Shown: positions 10,849 through 20,922, numbered from the stretch's first letter. The stretch: DNA of 64,000 nt from Paulinella micropora (GCA_019918135.1 WBZZ01005955.1:1-64000), one strand, 5' to 3'. Numbers and translations are program-made. Notes: a model not told the origin generated them from the sequence alone.

Positions 10849-11649
10849 TTACAAAAATCGTTTATTGAAATTTTGCCTTAGTTCATCAGACACAGCATCC
10901 ACATATAAAAAGTTAAACCGTTCCCTGGTGGCCTCGTGATATTTTTTAATGAAGTATTCAAGATCGTAGCCGAGGTCCAAATGTTTATACACGAGTTCTA
11001 TTTTATCCACACTCCGACCAGGAAAAATGAGTAGGTAGTCCAGCTGTTTAATCGCCTCAGGCCGTAAGTCGTTTAGGTATTGCGAACTCATAATCACCTT
11101 TGACTTGAAATGCCTGTTCCGCTTCAACAAATCACTAACAGACTTATCCCTTAAGCAGCTTCCAAGGTCGTCTAGCACGAACACGACTTCTGGTGTAATG
11201 TATTTGCTCGGTCTCTCCGCTAGGGCTTCTTGTTTTTTCTTTTCACTATCTTTACCGAAATAAAGAAACTTCGGCTTCGGTTCTTCCTTACCATCCTGAA
11301 CAATTTCGCCTTCTTCTTGCTCTTCGTCTGGCTTATTGAGCTTGTCTAACTCGTAATCAATCACACTGTATCCATCCGTTTTCAAATATGTGTATATCAC
11401 CATCGGGTTTCCCTTCTTCTTGAAGTGTTTCACCATTTCTTTGTAAATGTGGTCCTTGTGTATTGTGCTGGCAATAATAACAATACGGGTCTTTTTGTCG
11501 GTCGTTCGTTTCAGGATTTCAAACAGTGCGGTCGTCTTGCCACTCTTCTTGCGAGCGAGAAGAAAAATATTGGCAAAGGCTTCATCAAATAACTTGTAGC
11601 CCTTTGCGAGTTTTCCTCCTTCGCCGTTTTGCTTGATTGGTTTCACCAA
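10849..11649 (-). CDS. ATPase: Packaging ATPase (FtsK/HerA-A32 type)
   Basis: Continuous frame of about 266 residues. Walker A is ARKKSGKTTA at residues 32-41 and Walker B is VVFVLDDLGS at about 154-163, followed by SKVIMSSQYL, the sensor region of A32-like DNA-packaging ATPases. It would pump DNA into the capsid. No ATG precedes it: the frame opens after a TAA with TTG and GTG codons near the expected start, so the original start codon is probably mutated even though the body is intact. An acidic insert (EEQEEGEIVQDGKEE) lies in the middle. Gly-Gly occurs at residues 11-12. Confidence 0.88.
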   Translation of the reverse strand: MVKPIKQNGEGGKLAKGYKLFDEAFANIFLLARKKSGKTTALFEILKRTTDKKTRIVIIASTIHKDHIYKEMVKHFKKKGNPMVIYTYLKTDGYSVIDYELDKLNKPDEEQEEGEIVQDGKEEPKPKFLYFGKDSEKKKQEALAERPSKYITPEVVFVLDDLGSCLRDKSVSDLLKRNRHFKSKVIMSSQYLNDLRPEAIKQLDYLLIFPGRSVDKIELVYKHLDLGYDLEYFIKKYHEATRERFNFLYVDAVSDELRQNFNKRFL

Positions 11650-11679
11650 TACACTATTGATTTTCTTAATCGCTATATA

Positions 11680-12491
11680 TTATCCTATAAATCTATTTCC
11701 TTTAGCAAAATTTTCTTTCGCCCACATTGGTTGTGTATTTGTAAAATGAAGTCGTTTAATTGTTTCCTCTAAAGTTGATTTTTGATATTTTAACGGAACG
11801 ATATGGTCAATATGCCATTCACCATAATTATCCCATGTCATACCTTCCTTAAATTGATTTTCAATGTGTAATTTAAATTCTTCAATTGTACACCCGAGAT
11901 AATCAATTGATTTTTCTTTTTTATCTTTTTAAGAGCATCGCGAATTCTACTTCCGACAATATTAGATAAATAACTTTTTGGATCGCATTCTTTACAATTT
12001 CTTCTTTCTTTATCATGCTCGCATATAGAAGCTCCACCACACACTTTACATACACTCCTTATTTTATTATGTTCGCATACTTGACTTCCTCCAAATTCTT
12101 TACAGTGTATTTTAACTCTATCATGCTCGCATAATGAACCACCGCCACATTCTTTACATATGCTTCTTCGTTTGTTATGTTCACATAATGAGCCACCGCC
12201 ACATTCTTTACATGTACTCCGTACTCTTTTATGTTCACATATTGAGCCACCATCACATTCTTTACATTTAGTCCGCTCTCTTTTATGTTCACATACTTGA
12301 CTTCCACCGCAATCTTTGCAATGATATTTATACCTTTTGTGCTCGCATTTGTATTTATCTGTTATTGTTCTATTCCTCCTTCTACAATCTTCACATGTTT
12401 CAAGTCGTCGCCCTTTGTCGTTCATAAATTGTGCCGGTAGTCTCCAACATTTACATTTGTTGCATTTCTCGTGCTTAACTTCCTCCGTCAT
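11680..12491 (-). pseudogene. HNH endonuclease with CEH zinc-repeat array, frameshifted
   Basis: From ATG 12491 a CxxC...CxxC zinc ribbon is followed by about eight tandem 17-residue repeats of the form CEHKRxRxxCKECGGG (12,360-11,990). After a frameshift in an A-rich run near 11,930 the next frame carries WHIDHIVPL and, further on, FTNTQPMWAKENFAKGNRF, an HNH nuclease core ending at TAA 11,680. Proteins with this repeat plus HNH arrangement are known from giant viruses and some protist and animal mobile DNA. The repeats probably bind nucleic acid (inference). One repeat has CKEF instead of CKEC, a lost zinc ligand. It ends about 30 bases before the ATPase frame. Confidence 0.75.
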
Positions 12492-12513
12492 TATTTTTTA
12501 TATGAAATTCATT

Positions 12514-12921
12514 TTATCCGAGGAACTCAAGGCACACTACAATTCTTCCGCCCAGTGCTTCAGTCTCAATATCGCCATTGTCCGTTTTAAGCACTTTAAA
12601 AGTGTATTGGCCATCTGTCCAATTTACCATTCCCAAGTTGTAGCCGAGATTTGAAATGTTTGCTGTGTTGCTATCAGCGAATGTGCCAATAATCCCAATG
12701 CGGTCCATATGAAGGATTTTTGTTTTCGTCTCGCTCGCATTGTTCATATAGTGGATAAACTTAACATTCATTCTGGTTGGTGTAAAGTTCATTTGAATGT
12801 TTTTGTCGAATGTCTTGCTATTGCCAACAAAATCATTACTCAGAAAAATAATCTTTTGGTATTTATAGTCTGCCATACCTCCACTGGTTTTGATTGTGAT
12901 GCCCTCTATATTACTACTCAT
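12514..12921 (-). CDS. Small virion-type protein, intact
   Basis: Intact 135-residue frame from ATG 12921: MSSNIEGITIKTSGGMADYK with Gly-Gly at residues 14-15, then beta-rich sequence (NIQMNFTPTRMNVKFIHYMN; RIVVCLEFLG at the end). No nucleic-acid or enzyme motif is seen. A beta-sandwich virion component is plausible from composition and from the shared early Gly-Gly. It lies 22 bases upstream of the HNH gene on the same strand. Confidence 0.55.
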   Translation of the reverse strand: MSSNIEGITIKTSGGMADYKYQKIIFLSNDFVGNSKTFDKNIQMNFTPTRMNVKFIHYMNNASETKTKILHMDRIGIIGTFADSNTANISNLGYNLGMVNWTDGQYTFKVLKTDNGDIETEALGGRIVVCLEFLG

Positions 12922-13159
12922 AAACTTTTTATTAATTAATATTTCTGCTCGGACCGCCTGTTTTTTCTATTCACGGGTCAGCGAAAAAAAGAATGAAAGT
13001 TGTTTTTATTATACCCAAAAAGGAAAAGAAACAAAATTTAAATGTGTATATAAGCCGATGAGTGATCGGTGTGTTAGTTGGGATGAAGCTATCCCGCTAA
13101 TCTGTGCCAGCGACAGTTCTTGGTATAAAATACATTTGTATGAATGCTCACTTCTTTGA
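12890..13159 (+). CDS. Possible small plus-strand ORF
   Basis: An 89-residue frame whose C-terminal two thirds (FKCVYKPMSDRCVSWDEAIP and following) has ordinary protein composition. It overlaps the start of the 12.9-kb gene on the other strand, so translation may begin at an inner ATG (13,056 region). No homologue is recognised; it could be chance. Confidence 0.2.
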   Translation: MIVMPSILLLINFLLINISARTACFFYSRVSEKKNESCFYYTQKGKETKFKCVYKPMSDRCVSWDEAIPLICASDSSWYKIHLYECSLL

Positions 13160-13318
13160 GCTAGAAGAAGGAGAAGGAAGCACGATGCCGATTAAGAGTG
13201 TAAGGATACCGACATAGACATTAGTCTGCTCGCACGGCAAGTTATGATAAGCGAGTTTTGCTAAACAAATTGTAATGATTGCTATAATGATAGCCATTTG
13301 AAAAAGATACTTAATCAT
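13148..13318 (-). CDS. Small two-span membrane peptide
   Basis: ATG at 13318 gives a 56-residue product with two hydrophobic segments (FQMAIIIAIITICLA and VYVGILTLLIGIVL) separated by a short Cys-containing loop, ending in a Ser/Lys tail. Polintons and virophages often encode one tiny membrane protein; the role is unknown. It sits between the fibre gene and the 12.9-kb virion-type gene, same strand. Confidence 0.45.
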   Translation of the reverse strand: MIKYLFQMAIIIAIITICLAKLAYHNLPCEQTNVYVGILTLLIGIVLPSPSSSSKK

Positions 13319-13341
13319 TCTGCTGTCGGTCGGTCTGTTTT

Positions 13342-16300
13342 TTATACAACAGCACGACCAGTTATCTTCCAAGTCGTGGTCAATTTTTTTTCCTCATTCT
13401 TTAGCGAGAGGTCTAAAACACGGTTCTTCAACTCTGGTGTGAGGTCTTCCGTCTCTGTGATTGGTGGTGGTGGGTGTAATCTAGGGGGCATTAGAAGGGA
13501 ATACTTCCGCTGGATTTCTGCTAATTGGTTTGCTTGGTCTTGTAATATATTAAGTAAAAGTTTATTTTCTTTTTCTAAATTAATCACCTTTTCCGCCACG
13601 TGTTGAAAAGCACTGACCAATATTGGAATAAAACTTGTATATGTTATACCTTCAAGGTTTTCATCTTTTCCTATTTTCATATCTGTAGTTGTGACAAATT
13701 CTGGAAATATTTTTTTTACTTCATCCGCTATAAAACCACAATTCTTCTTTTCTTTCTTCTCATTTGATTTCCAATGATATGAACAACAATTTAATTTCAT
13801 TAGTTTCTCACAACAATCACCACATTCTAATGTCTTAATATCTGATTTTAATATCCTGTCTGATGAGAAACCCCAAGCCCCATTTTGAGAGACAAAGTTA
13901 TAAGCAGAACCAACATCACCATTTGAATTTGGTGTGGACCAGGCATAAAGTTGTGTGCCACTCCATCCAATCGCCCCTCGATTATTCGCAGAAGCATTCG
14001 CTCTGAATACTATTAACGGCTCGGTATTTATTGAAGGTCTAGTTCCAAGAGCAATTGTAGAGTTTGCTCCTGTGGACGGTATAGTAAAGGTCCCAGCAGT
14101 ATCAAGATAAGGCCCAGTAGCCCATGAGACACCACTTCCCGCCGTTGTTCCTCCTTTATAAGAAAAAGTAAGGAGAGAATTCCCTTTGCTTATCAAAAAG
14201 TTTGATGTTGAATTACTAGATATCCACGATGCCCCATTATAATAAGCATCAAATACGATATTTATATTCCCATGAGACCAAGAAAGAAGCTGAAAAGCAG
14301 GATTGTTATCCTCAGATGATACACATTGAATATGAGGCCCCGCCGATGAATTTACATTTCCATATATTTCTAATCCGCCTGAAACTCCTGATTTAGTATT
14401 TCGTCCCACAAGTATCGGCACACCATTTTTTGTTGTAATATTATTGCTAAATGTTTTTACACCTGCTATTGTTTGAGTTCCTGTTATTTTCACATTCTGA
14501 CCATCTAATGTATCTACATAACTTTTGTTTGCCCCGTCCGTTGAAGCAGTCGGTGTTGATAAATTGGTTATTTTTTGGCTTTTCATATCAACTCCCGCAT
14601 TCGCTGTTATTGCTCCACTTGCTGTGAGTGTCGTTCCCGTTAATACTCCGTTAGCCGTTATAACTCCGCTCGCCGTTAATGTAGTTCCTGTTCATGCCGC
14701 ATTCGCAGTTATTAGTCCGCTTGCTGTTAATGATGTTGTAGATACTCCCGCATTAGCCGTTATCGCACCAGCATTGCTTATATTCATCGCCTCAGACCAT
14801 GTTATATTGCTTCCCGCCGTTATTCCTGATTTATAGTTAAAAGCGATTTTATCACTTACTTTTGATATTTGGAAATTTGAAACCAGAAGCACTTGATTTC
14901 CAGTTCGTGCCGTCAAAATGGGAATCAAAACTTAAATGAATATTGTTATGTGCCCAAAAAAGCGGATAGACATCAACCGTCGTTATTGCTTGCGTGTGCG
15001 GGCCTGTTATAGCACTATCTGCTCCATATATTTCTAATCCCCTATTACTTCCTATTCCTTTTGTTCCTGTTCCAATTAATATCGTATCAATATTTTTTAC
15101 GTCATTAGAAATGCTTATGTAACCAAAAGACAGATTGTTAAGTTGTAATTGAGTTCTACCCGACGTTTGGTCTGTGTTCCCCACAACATTAGTTAAAATA
15201 TGATGTATCTCGCATTTATTGGTGCTGACGGTGTAAATGTCTGCTGTTGAGAAAATCCGCCCCAGTTATTGCCCGCTCTGCTATCCCATAATGTATAAGT
15301 TATATTGTCAGTTGATACACCGACATACCAAGTAGTGGGACCATTAACGGTGTACGTGCTACCCGAGCATCTCACATAATATCTATATATGGTATAAGTT
15401 GTATTAAGGTCTAATTTAACATATTCTCCGTTGTATGTAGTTCCAGAAGATACATAAGAAACAGCACCTGAATAAATACCCGTTGAAGTATTATAAGTGC
15501 CAGATGGAATCCAATTAAAACTAGTATTATTATCAAAAGCCTGAAATGCGGTGCTATTTGAAGTAAAACCTGATACAATATAAGGAGATGGAACATTGTT
15601 GGCGGACATAACGGGTTGAGCCAAGTAATATGTGATAGTGTTTGCCATTGAAAAATCGCCTGACATCGTCCCACCCGTCAAAGAAAGGAAAGCCAACGAC
15701 CCAGTTGAATTTACCCAGTTTGTGCAGTTGTATGTTAATAATTGACCATTTGCCGGTGTCCTTATTACTACATCGCTTAAAGCATCTATTGATTTATTGC
15801 CTAGCCGTGTGTCAAAGTCTGTATTTGCTCTCGCTGTGGTATAATATAAATTAGTCCCCTCTTTTAAGTCAGCGGTTGATTTAGCTGTGAGCCTTGTGTC
15901 AAAGTCTGTATTTGCTCTCGCTGTGGTATAGTATAAATTGGTTCCCTCTTTTAAGTCTGCGGTTGTTTTAGCTGTGAGCCGTGTGTCAAACCTTCCATCA
16001 GTATAGTATAGATTAGTCCCTTCTTTTAAGTCTGCGGTTGTTTTAGCTGTGAGTCGTGTGTCAAAGTCTGTATTCGCCCTCGATGTGGTATATTATATAT
16101 TAGTTCCCTCTTTTAAGTCCGCGGTCGTTTTAGCTGTGAGCCGTGTGTCAAACCTTTCATCAGTATAGTATAGATTGGTTCCCTCTTTTAAGTCTGCGGT
16201 TGTTTTAGCTGTGAACCGTGTGTCAAAGTCTGTATTTGCTCTCGCTGTGGTATAATATAAATTAGTCCCCTCTTTTAAGTCAGCGGTTGATTTAGCTGTG

Positions 16301-17340
16301 AGCCGTGTGTCAAAGTCTGTATTTGCTCTCGCTGTGGTATAGTATAAATTGGTTCCCTCTTTTAAGTCCGCTGTTGTTTTAGCTGTGAGTCGTGTGTCAA
16401 ACCTTCCATCAGTATAGTATATATTAGTTCCTTCTTTTAAGTCTGCGGTTGTTTTAGCTGTGAGCCGTGTGTCAAAGTCTGTATTCGCCCTCGATGTGGT
16501 ATAGTATAAATTAGTTCCTTCTTTTAAGTCGGCGGTTGTTTTAGCTGAAAGTCGTGCGTCAAAAGCATCATCAAATGTATCAGTTGTTATGATTGAAGAA
16601 ACTAATATCGTATTTAGTAAATTTACTCCTGTTATATTCAAATAACCTTCCATATTAATGTTGCCGAATTCATCAACATTTATTGGAAATGTTTTATTTA
16701 CCCAGTTTATTGAATTATATGTTAGATAACTATTAGTGGCTATTGGTGCGGTTATGACTACATCGGAGAGTGTATCAATTGAGCCGAGGGCGGTATTCCT
16801 CCATTTGCCGTCTACATCGTTGTATTTTAAGTACTGACCGACAGTTGGTGCGGATATGTTCGTGTCTATCAAATTGTATAAACTGGTTTGGTGCGGATTG
16901 GAAGTATTAGATCTGTGTTGAGTTGAGGCTTAAACCTCGTCGTTGTCCCTTACTCGTTGTTTTGTATAGTATAAATTAGTGGCTTCTTGTCAGCCGTCGT
17001 TTTTAATAAAAGCCTAGCACCAAAATCTGTATTTGCTCTCGCTGTGGTATAGTATAAATTGGTGCCTTCTTTTAAGTCAGCGGTTGTTTTTAATAAAAGC
17101 CTAGCATCAAAATCTGTACTTGCTCTCGCTGTGGTATAATATAAATTGGTGCCTTCTTTTAAGTCAGCGGTTGTTTTATTAGAAAATCTTGTGTCAAATC
17201 GCCCATCAGCATAATAAAGATTTATCGGGTCGGCATCTTCTGGCACTCTGTCTGTGTTAATGCCTACGATGTTCGTGTTAGTTAAGTCTAAGTTGGCTAT
17301 ATCTAAAGAGTCACAGGTTAAGTCATTAAGGCCTAATAAA
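13342..17340 (-). pseudogene. Tail-fibre-like protein with S74 chaperone, broken
   Basis: About 4 kb of minus-strand coding sequence in a few frames. The N-terminal two thirds (17,340-15,800) consists of roughly a dozen repeats of the phage-fibre type ADLKEGTNLYYTTARANTDF (about 28 residues each). A beta-rich, galactose-binding/F5-8C-like segment follows at 15,690-15,200, then stem repeats (TLTASGAITAN type, 14,930-14,590). The C-terminus (about 13,860-13,560) has SSDRILKSDI and GFIADEVKK, the S74 intramolecular chaperone that trims itself from fibre trimers, then a coiled coil (INLEKENKLLLNILQDQA). Breaks: TAA near 16,097, frameshift near 15,190, frameshift near 14,930 and TGA near 14,696. 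It is probably a host-attachment fibre. The start is not defined; it faces the 17,432 gene divergently. Confidence 0.75.
15800..17246 (-). repeat. Coding tandem repeats of the fibre stem
   Basis: Repeats of 84 bases (some 72) encode the ADLKEGTNLYYT... unit; adjacent copies are nearly identical in DNA, pointing to recent amplification or gene conversion. A TAT to TAA change inside one unit creates the stop at about 16,097. Confidence 0.85.
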
Positions 17341-17431
17341 CTTTTATATTGGCTACCTATTGTATATATTTTGGATAATAATTAATCCGATTAAAAATTA
17401 TTTTTGGTTAGATATACAACCGAGACAAACA

Positions 17432-17956
17432 ATGCCGAGAGGTAATAGAGAGATTGCCATAAAAATTCTTGAAAGAGCGACCATAATGAAGAAACAGTAT
17501 GCGAGGCAAAGAAAGATTGAGAGGGCTAAGGAACTACTCGCGGAAGAAGAGGCTAAGAATGTAAAAGAAATGACTGACGAGGAAAAGATGGACCACATTA
17601 CTAAGAAGCAGTTGGCTAAGGATATGATTGAAGGAACGGATGGCGAGCCGATTGAGGAAAGCAGTTCTGATGAGGAGACGATTGAACAGGACTTCGTTGA
17701 TATTGTCGCCCGACGGGTTGCGGGTATGAAATGAAAGACTAAGCAGAAGAAGGCGAAGAAAGTTGTAAAAAAGAAACTGCCAGAACTGGAAGAAAGCGAG
17801 GACAGTGAAAGCTCTGAGGAGGAAGAAGAGGAAGAGCCCAAGCCTAAGAAAGGAGGTAAGAAATCCAGCAGTGTTAGTGTCAATGTTTACAATCAACAAC
17901 CCGAGAAACCAAAAAAAGAAAATAATGATACATCTAAGATATTTTTAAAGTTTTGA
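17432..17956 (+). pseudogene. Charged Glu/Lys-rich protein with in-frame TGA
   Basis: ATG at 17432 opens a 101-codon frame with a basic helical N-terminus (MPRGNREIAIKILERATIMK) and an acidic end, stopped by TGA at 17,732-17,734. The same frame continues for another 73 codons with Lys-rich, then Ser/Glu-rich sequence, a Gly-Gly in KPKKGGKKSSS, and ends at TGA 17,954. The evolved ancestor was probably one protein of about 175 residues; TGA may replace TGG. Role unknown, perhaps a virion DNA-binding protein. The divergent spacer 17,341-17,431 to the fibre gene should hold both promoters. Confidence 0.45.
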
Positions 17957-17958
17957 AA

Positions 17959-18180
17959 CTACCAAAGATCATGATAAGAATAATAATTAGCATACTCTGG
18001 ATTGTTGTATGTTAATTCAACTTTTGAATTTCTTATAGCTTTTGCTCTCACTCTGTAATTTCTTCTTCTTTCTTTGTCTAGATGGTTGAGATGTGAATAT
18101 AGCCCTATGCGGCCTTTGTAATGCTCATATCGGGTATCGCCGAATGAATTATTTTTCCTTTTGGTGTAGTAATTATATAT
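17959..18180 (-). CDS. Small conserved virus-type protein
   Basis: Minus-strand frame reading SFGDTRYEHYKGRIGLYSHL, NHLDKERRRNYRVRAKAI and ending YYSYHDLW at TAG 17,959. This pattern (hY.d..GlYs...H.D..RR..Y..R...YsyhdLW) is a short protein common in large DNA viruses and Polinton-like elements, function unknown. No ATG is visible at the expected position, so the start may be mutated. It is too short and start-less to be found by simple ORF calling. Confidence 0.5.
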   Translation of the reverse strand: MYNYYTKRKNNSFGDTRYEHYKGRIGLYSHLNHLDKERRRNYRVRAKAIRNSKVELTYNNPEYANYYSYHDLW

Positions 18181-18222
18181 TTTTTATTTTTACACTTGAC
18201 TTTGAAAATCTCATATTATGTA

Positions 18223-18480
18223 ATGGATAAGATAAAAAATTTACCGCTAGATGTTCACTTACACATTATGGAGTATTTATATAATCATCGTGATTATGAC
18301 TTCAATAGTTGCTATGTGTGTGGATTAACTCTATGCTTAGCTAACAGACAGATTACAGCAATTGACGACAGTTTTGATTGGTTTCATATGTATGAGTTTT
18401 GTTCTTATTATTGTTTTGAACTAGAAAAAGAAGAAAGAGTAAGATATAAAGATAAAGCATTAGGTGTCATTAAATATTAA
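18223..18480 (+). CDS. Small F-box protein
   Basis: 85 residues from ATG 18223. MDKIKNLPLDVHLHIMEYLY matches the N-terminal F-box core (LPxDvxxxIxxyL), and the rest contains two Cys pairs. F-box proteins link targets to SCF ubiquitin ligases; viral ones usually redirect host degradation (family knowledge). Its place between the small 17,959 protein and the zinc-ribbon/integrase genes suggests an accessory function. Unbroken. Confidence 0.5.
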   Translation: MDKIKNLPLDVHLHIMEYLYNHRDYDFNSCYVCGLTLCLANRQITAIDDSFDWFHMYEFCSYYCFELEKEERVRYKDKALGVIKY

Positions 18481-18760
18481 TGTCTTCTACTAAGAAATGC
18501 GGAGATTGTCGTCGTGAAAAGCAGATGTGGAGGTGAACTTACCGTATATGTCTGCCGTGTAGAGTCAATATCCGAAAACAAAAAGAAAATACCCAATACT
18601 GTATTCATAATATGTTATGGCGAGGAGATGTACTTTATGTCAATACCCGAAATTTGACCCAGTTGTAGATGATGCCTTCATTAACTACCTTGAATATGAA
18701 ACATTTGCAGAAAGTTGTGGAAAATCAGATTACACTGACCCGCTGTTGAACAATTATTAA
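18481..18760 (+). pseudogene. Zinc-ribbon protein, broken
   Basis: Starts at ATG 18481, directly after the F-box stop. It has CGDC and, 20 residues on, CLPC (a zinc ribbon with CxxC pairs) and then a Lys/Arg-rich stretch. An in-frame TGA near 18,535 stands where Trp would fit (MWR*TYRICLPC), and a frameshift near 18,625 leads to an acidic end at TAA 18,758. Probably a small nucleic-acid-binding or transcription-related factor; no closer assignment. Confidence 0.4.
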
Positions 18761-18789
18761 ACAAATTATAGTATTAATCATATAGGACA

Positions 18790-19659
18790 ATGGACCATAA
18801 ACATAGCAATACAGTAAATAGTGAAAACGGAGGTGAAGATGAGGATGAAAGAAAGGAACAGCAAGCACTTGAAATACATTACCAAAAAAGATTACCTACT
18901 GATAAATGGAATACGATATAGTCTGACAAACCACTGAAGCAGGTGTTTGTTGATTTAGCGGATATGCCAAAACTTAAAGATAAGAAGGGAAATAAAAACT
19001 ATGCTTGGATGTTGTTTTGGATAGACACTCACAGCAGATTTTTAATCATTAAACCACTAAAAAACAAAACAGCGAAAGAAGTTTATTTAGCTTTGAAATC
19101 AATACCATATACACCCGAATCAATTACGATTGATAGCGGAAGTGAATATAAAGGAGCAGTCAAAGATTATTTTAGAGAAAACAATATTGAGCATCGGACA
19201 GTTGAAGTTGGCGACCACAGGGCTCTTGCTATTGTTGACAGTGTTATACGCACTATAAGAAGGTGGCTTGACATACTATTTGAAACTAATGGAAACTTTG
19301 ACTGGCTTCCTTATATTTATGATATGGTGGATGCTTATAATATGCGACATCATAGAACAATTTAAGCCCGACCGATAGATGTATTTAAGGGAGTTAATAA
19401 AAATAAACAACGGATTGGCCGGGATGGGTTAATTGACGAATTTCAAAAAGGGGATAAAGTCCGCCGTGAGTTGAAAAGAAATTTATTTTCCAAGGGGGGT
19501 CGTCAATACAGTAAGCAGATATTCACCGTTGTGGGTCGTTCTGGCTTCAAATTAATATTAAATTCTGATGAACTAGTAAGTCCTCGTGAATTATGAAAAA
19601 CTAAGTTTGACCGTCAGGTTGACGAAGAAAAACAAATTAATGAACAAGTCAAGATTTAA
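18790..19659 (+). pseudogene. INT: Retrovirus-type (rve) integrase, three stops
   Basis: Polinton integrase of the RNase H fold that joins element ends to host DNA. From ATG 18790 a single frame runs to TAA 19,657, interrupted by TAG near 18,919, TAA near 19,363 and TGA near 19,594. Core motifs: FVDLADMP and WIDTHSRF (first acidic residue), TIDSGSEYKGAVKDYF (second) and DHRALAIVDSVIRTIRRW, where the third acidic position is Asp rather than Glu, as in some Polinton integrases. A chromodomain is not seen. Its place near the right terminus, opposite PolB, is standard. Confidence 0.88.
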
Positions 19660-19775
19660 CGAAAGAAAAGAAAACAAAAGAACTATTAAACAGAGAAGAC
19701 ATTGATGAGGGAAATGTAAGAACAAGCAAAAGAGAGAGGAAAGCAAAAGTAATATTAGATTTGTGAAAGAATAAT

Positions 19776-20460
19776 TTAATCAACATCTTTATTGAGCTTC
19801 AGCTCCTCGACTCTCAACTCAAACTTTTTAGCTAACTCCTTCTCCTTCTTCCAACCTCCTCCACACTTTCTAAACTTCATCAACTCCTCACTAGCTTTTT
19901 CGTATTCTTCTTTGGAAATATCTCTGAGAGGATCCAAGTATTTCTCAATCCAATATCTGTTCTCAAAGACATCATCCGGTGAAAAACGAAAATCGTTTGC
20001 TCTGGTGAATGAAAACAGACTTCTTTCCTTGTATGGATTTGAGCTGAGTATGTTGTGCTTTTTCATAGCATCTTCAAGAGAGTAAAAAAGAATCATATGA
20101 TAATTATCATAATTCATCTCACCATCATCGTTGATTGCTTTCCATACTCCAATCCAACAATCGTCTAGTAGGTCTGCTTCCTCCGCACTATCTACCCAAC
20201 TTTCTACCTCAACGATTTTACGGGATTTTTCCTCTTTGAACTCGAACAATGGATTTTTATGCTGTCTATTACATCTTTCTTGGTCTTAAACTCCTCACAC
20301 AGTGGGAAAACAATTACAGTCCTGCGGGGACTCTGAGGAATCAGGCAGACATATCTTGTCCCACTTTTGGCTTTCGGCAGAGCAGAGGTAAATGGATTGT
20401 ATACCTTGGGTACCGCTTCCTTCTTCTTCTTTTTCTTTTTTTTCAGCTTCCTATAACATA
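19776..20460 (-). pseudogene. Unknown Polinton accessory protein, frameshifted
   Basis: The open part (20,249-19,776) gives 157 residues rich in acidic and aromatic residues (WVDSAEEADLLDDCWIGVWK; IEKYLDPLRDISKEEYEKAS). A second frame directly upstream (to about 20,440) has equally good coding character (KVYNPFTSALPKAKSGTRYV; VIVFPLCEEFKTKKDVID) after a Lys-rich start, so one gene with a frameshift near 20,245 is likely. No family recognised. Confidence 0.45.
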
Positions 20461-20805
20461 AGAACAGGTCGGATAAAGGAAATCAAAAGTAAGATTAGAT
20501 TTAATAATTCCAAATTGGAAGAATCCACTTGATTAGAACAACCCGTTCTTTCAACTTACGAGTAATTGCTGTAAGTGAATTAAATATTATTAATTCATTC
20601 TGGTTGCCGAGTGCTACTAGAAAGAAACACTCATATGTTGATTTTTTTACAGTAGTCTACATCTACCCAAGCGAAATGATATTCATTCTCTTTCATTTCC
20701 ATTTGCTGAAGAAAACGAACAAGATCATTTTTTTTTTGTGAAATTGACAGACTTGTTTTTTAGATGAAATGAATTCTCTTGGGATTTGGATACACTGTTT
20801 ATCAG

Positions 20806-20922
20806 CTAACCGTTTGGTAGAGTTGCGAGAGTGTTCCACGGGGCGGGAGGGGCTGGTGTGTCAGCAGGGTCAGGGGCGACAGGGCCAGGAGCGACAGGGC
20901 TAGGGGCGGGATCGGCAGTCAT
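20806..20922 (-). CDS. Pro/Ala-rich short ORF
   Basis: ATG 20922 encodes 38 residues dominated by Pro and Ala (SPVAPGPVAPDPADTPAPPA), ending at TAG 20,806. A second frame upstream (about 20,920-21,050) has a helical, charged character (KWQNEMEQLVDILRKAKLEE), so this may be the tail of a frameshifted gene. Local GC is higher than in the rest of the element. No function assigned. The stretches 20,461-20,805 and 21,060-21,259 show nothing else. Confidence 0.3.
   Translation of the reverse strand: MTADPAPSPVAPGPVAPDPADTPAPPAPWNTLATLPNG

Noticed and set aside
1497..19660. Alternative genetic code (TGA read as Trp) as the main explanation for stops
   Set aside because: TAA and TAG stops and several frameshifts also interrupt the same genes, and TGG is used for Trp, so mutational decay is simpler; kept only as a low-score finding.
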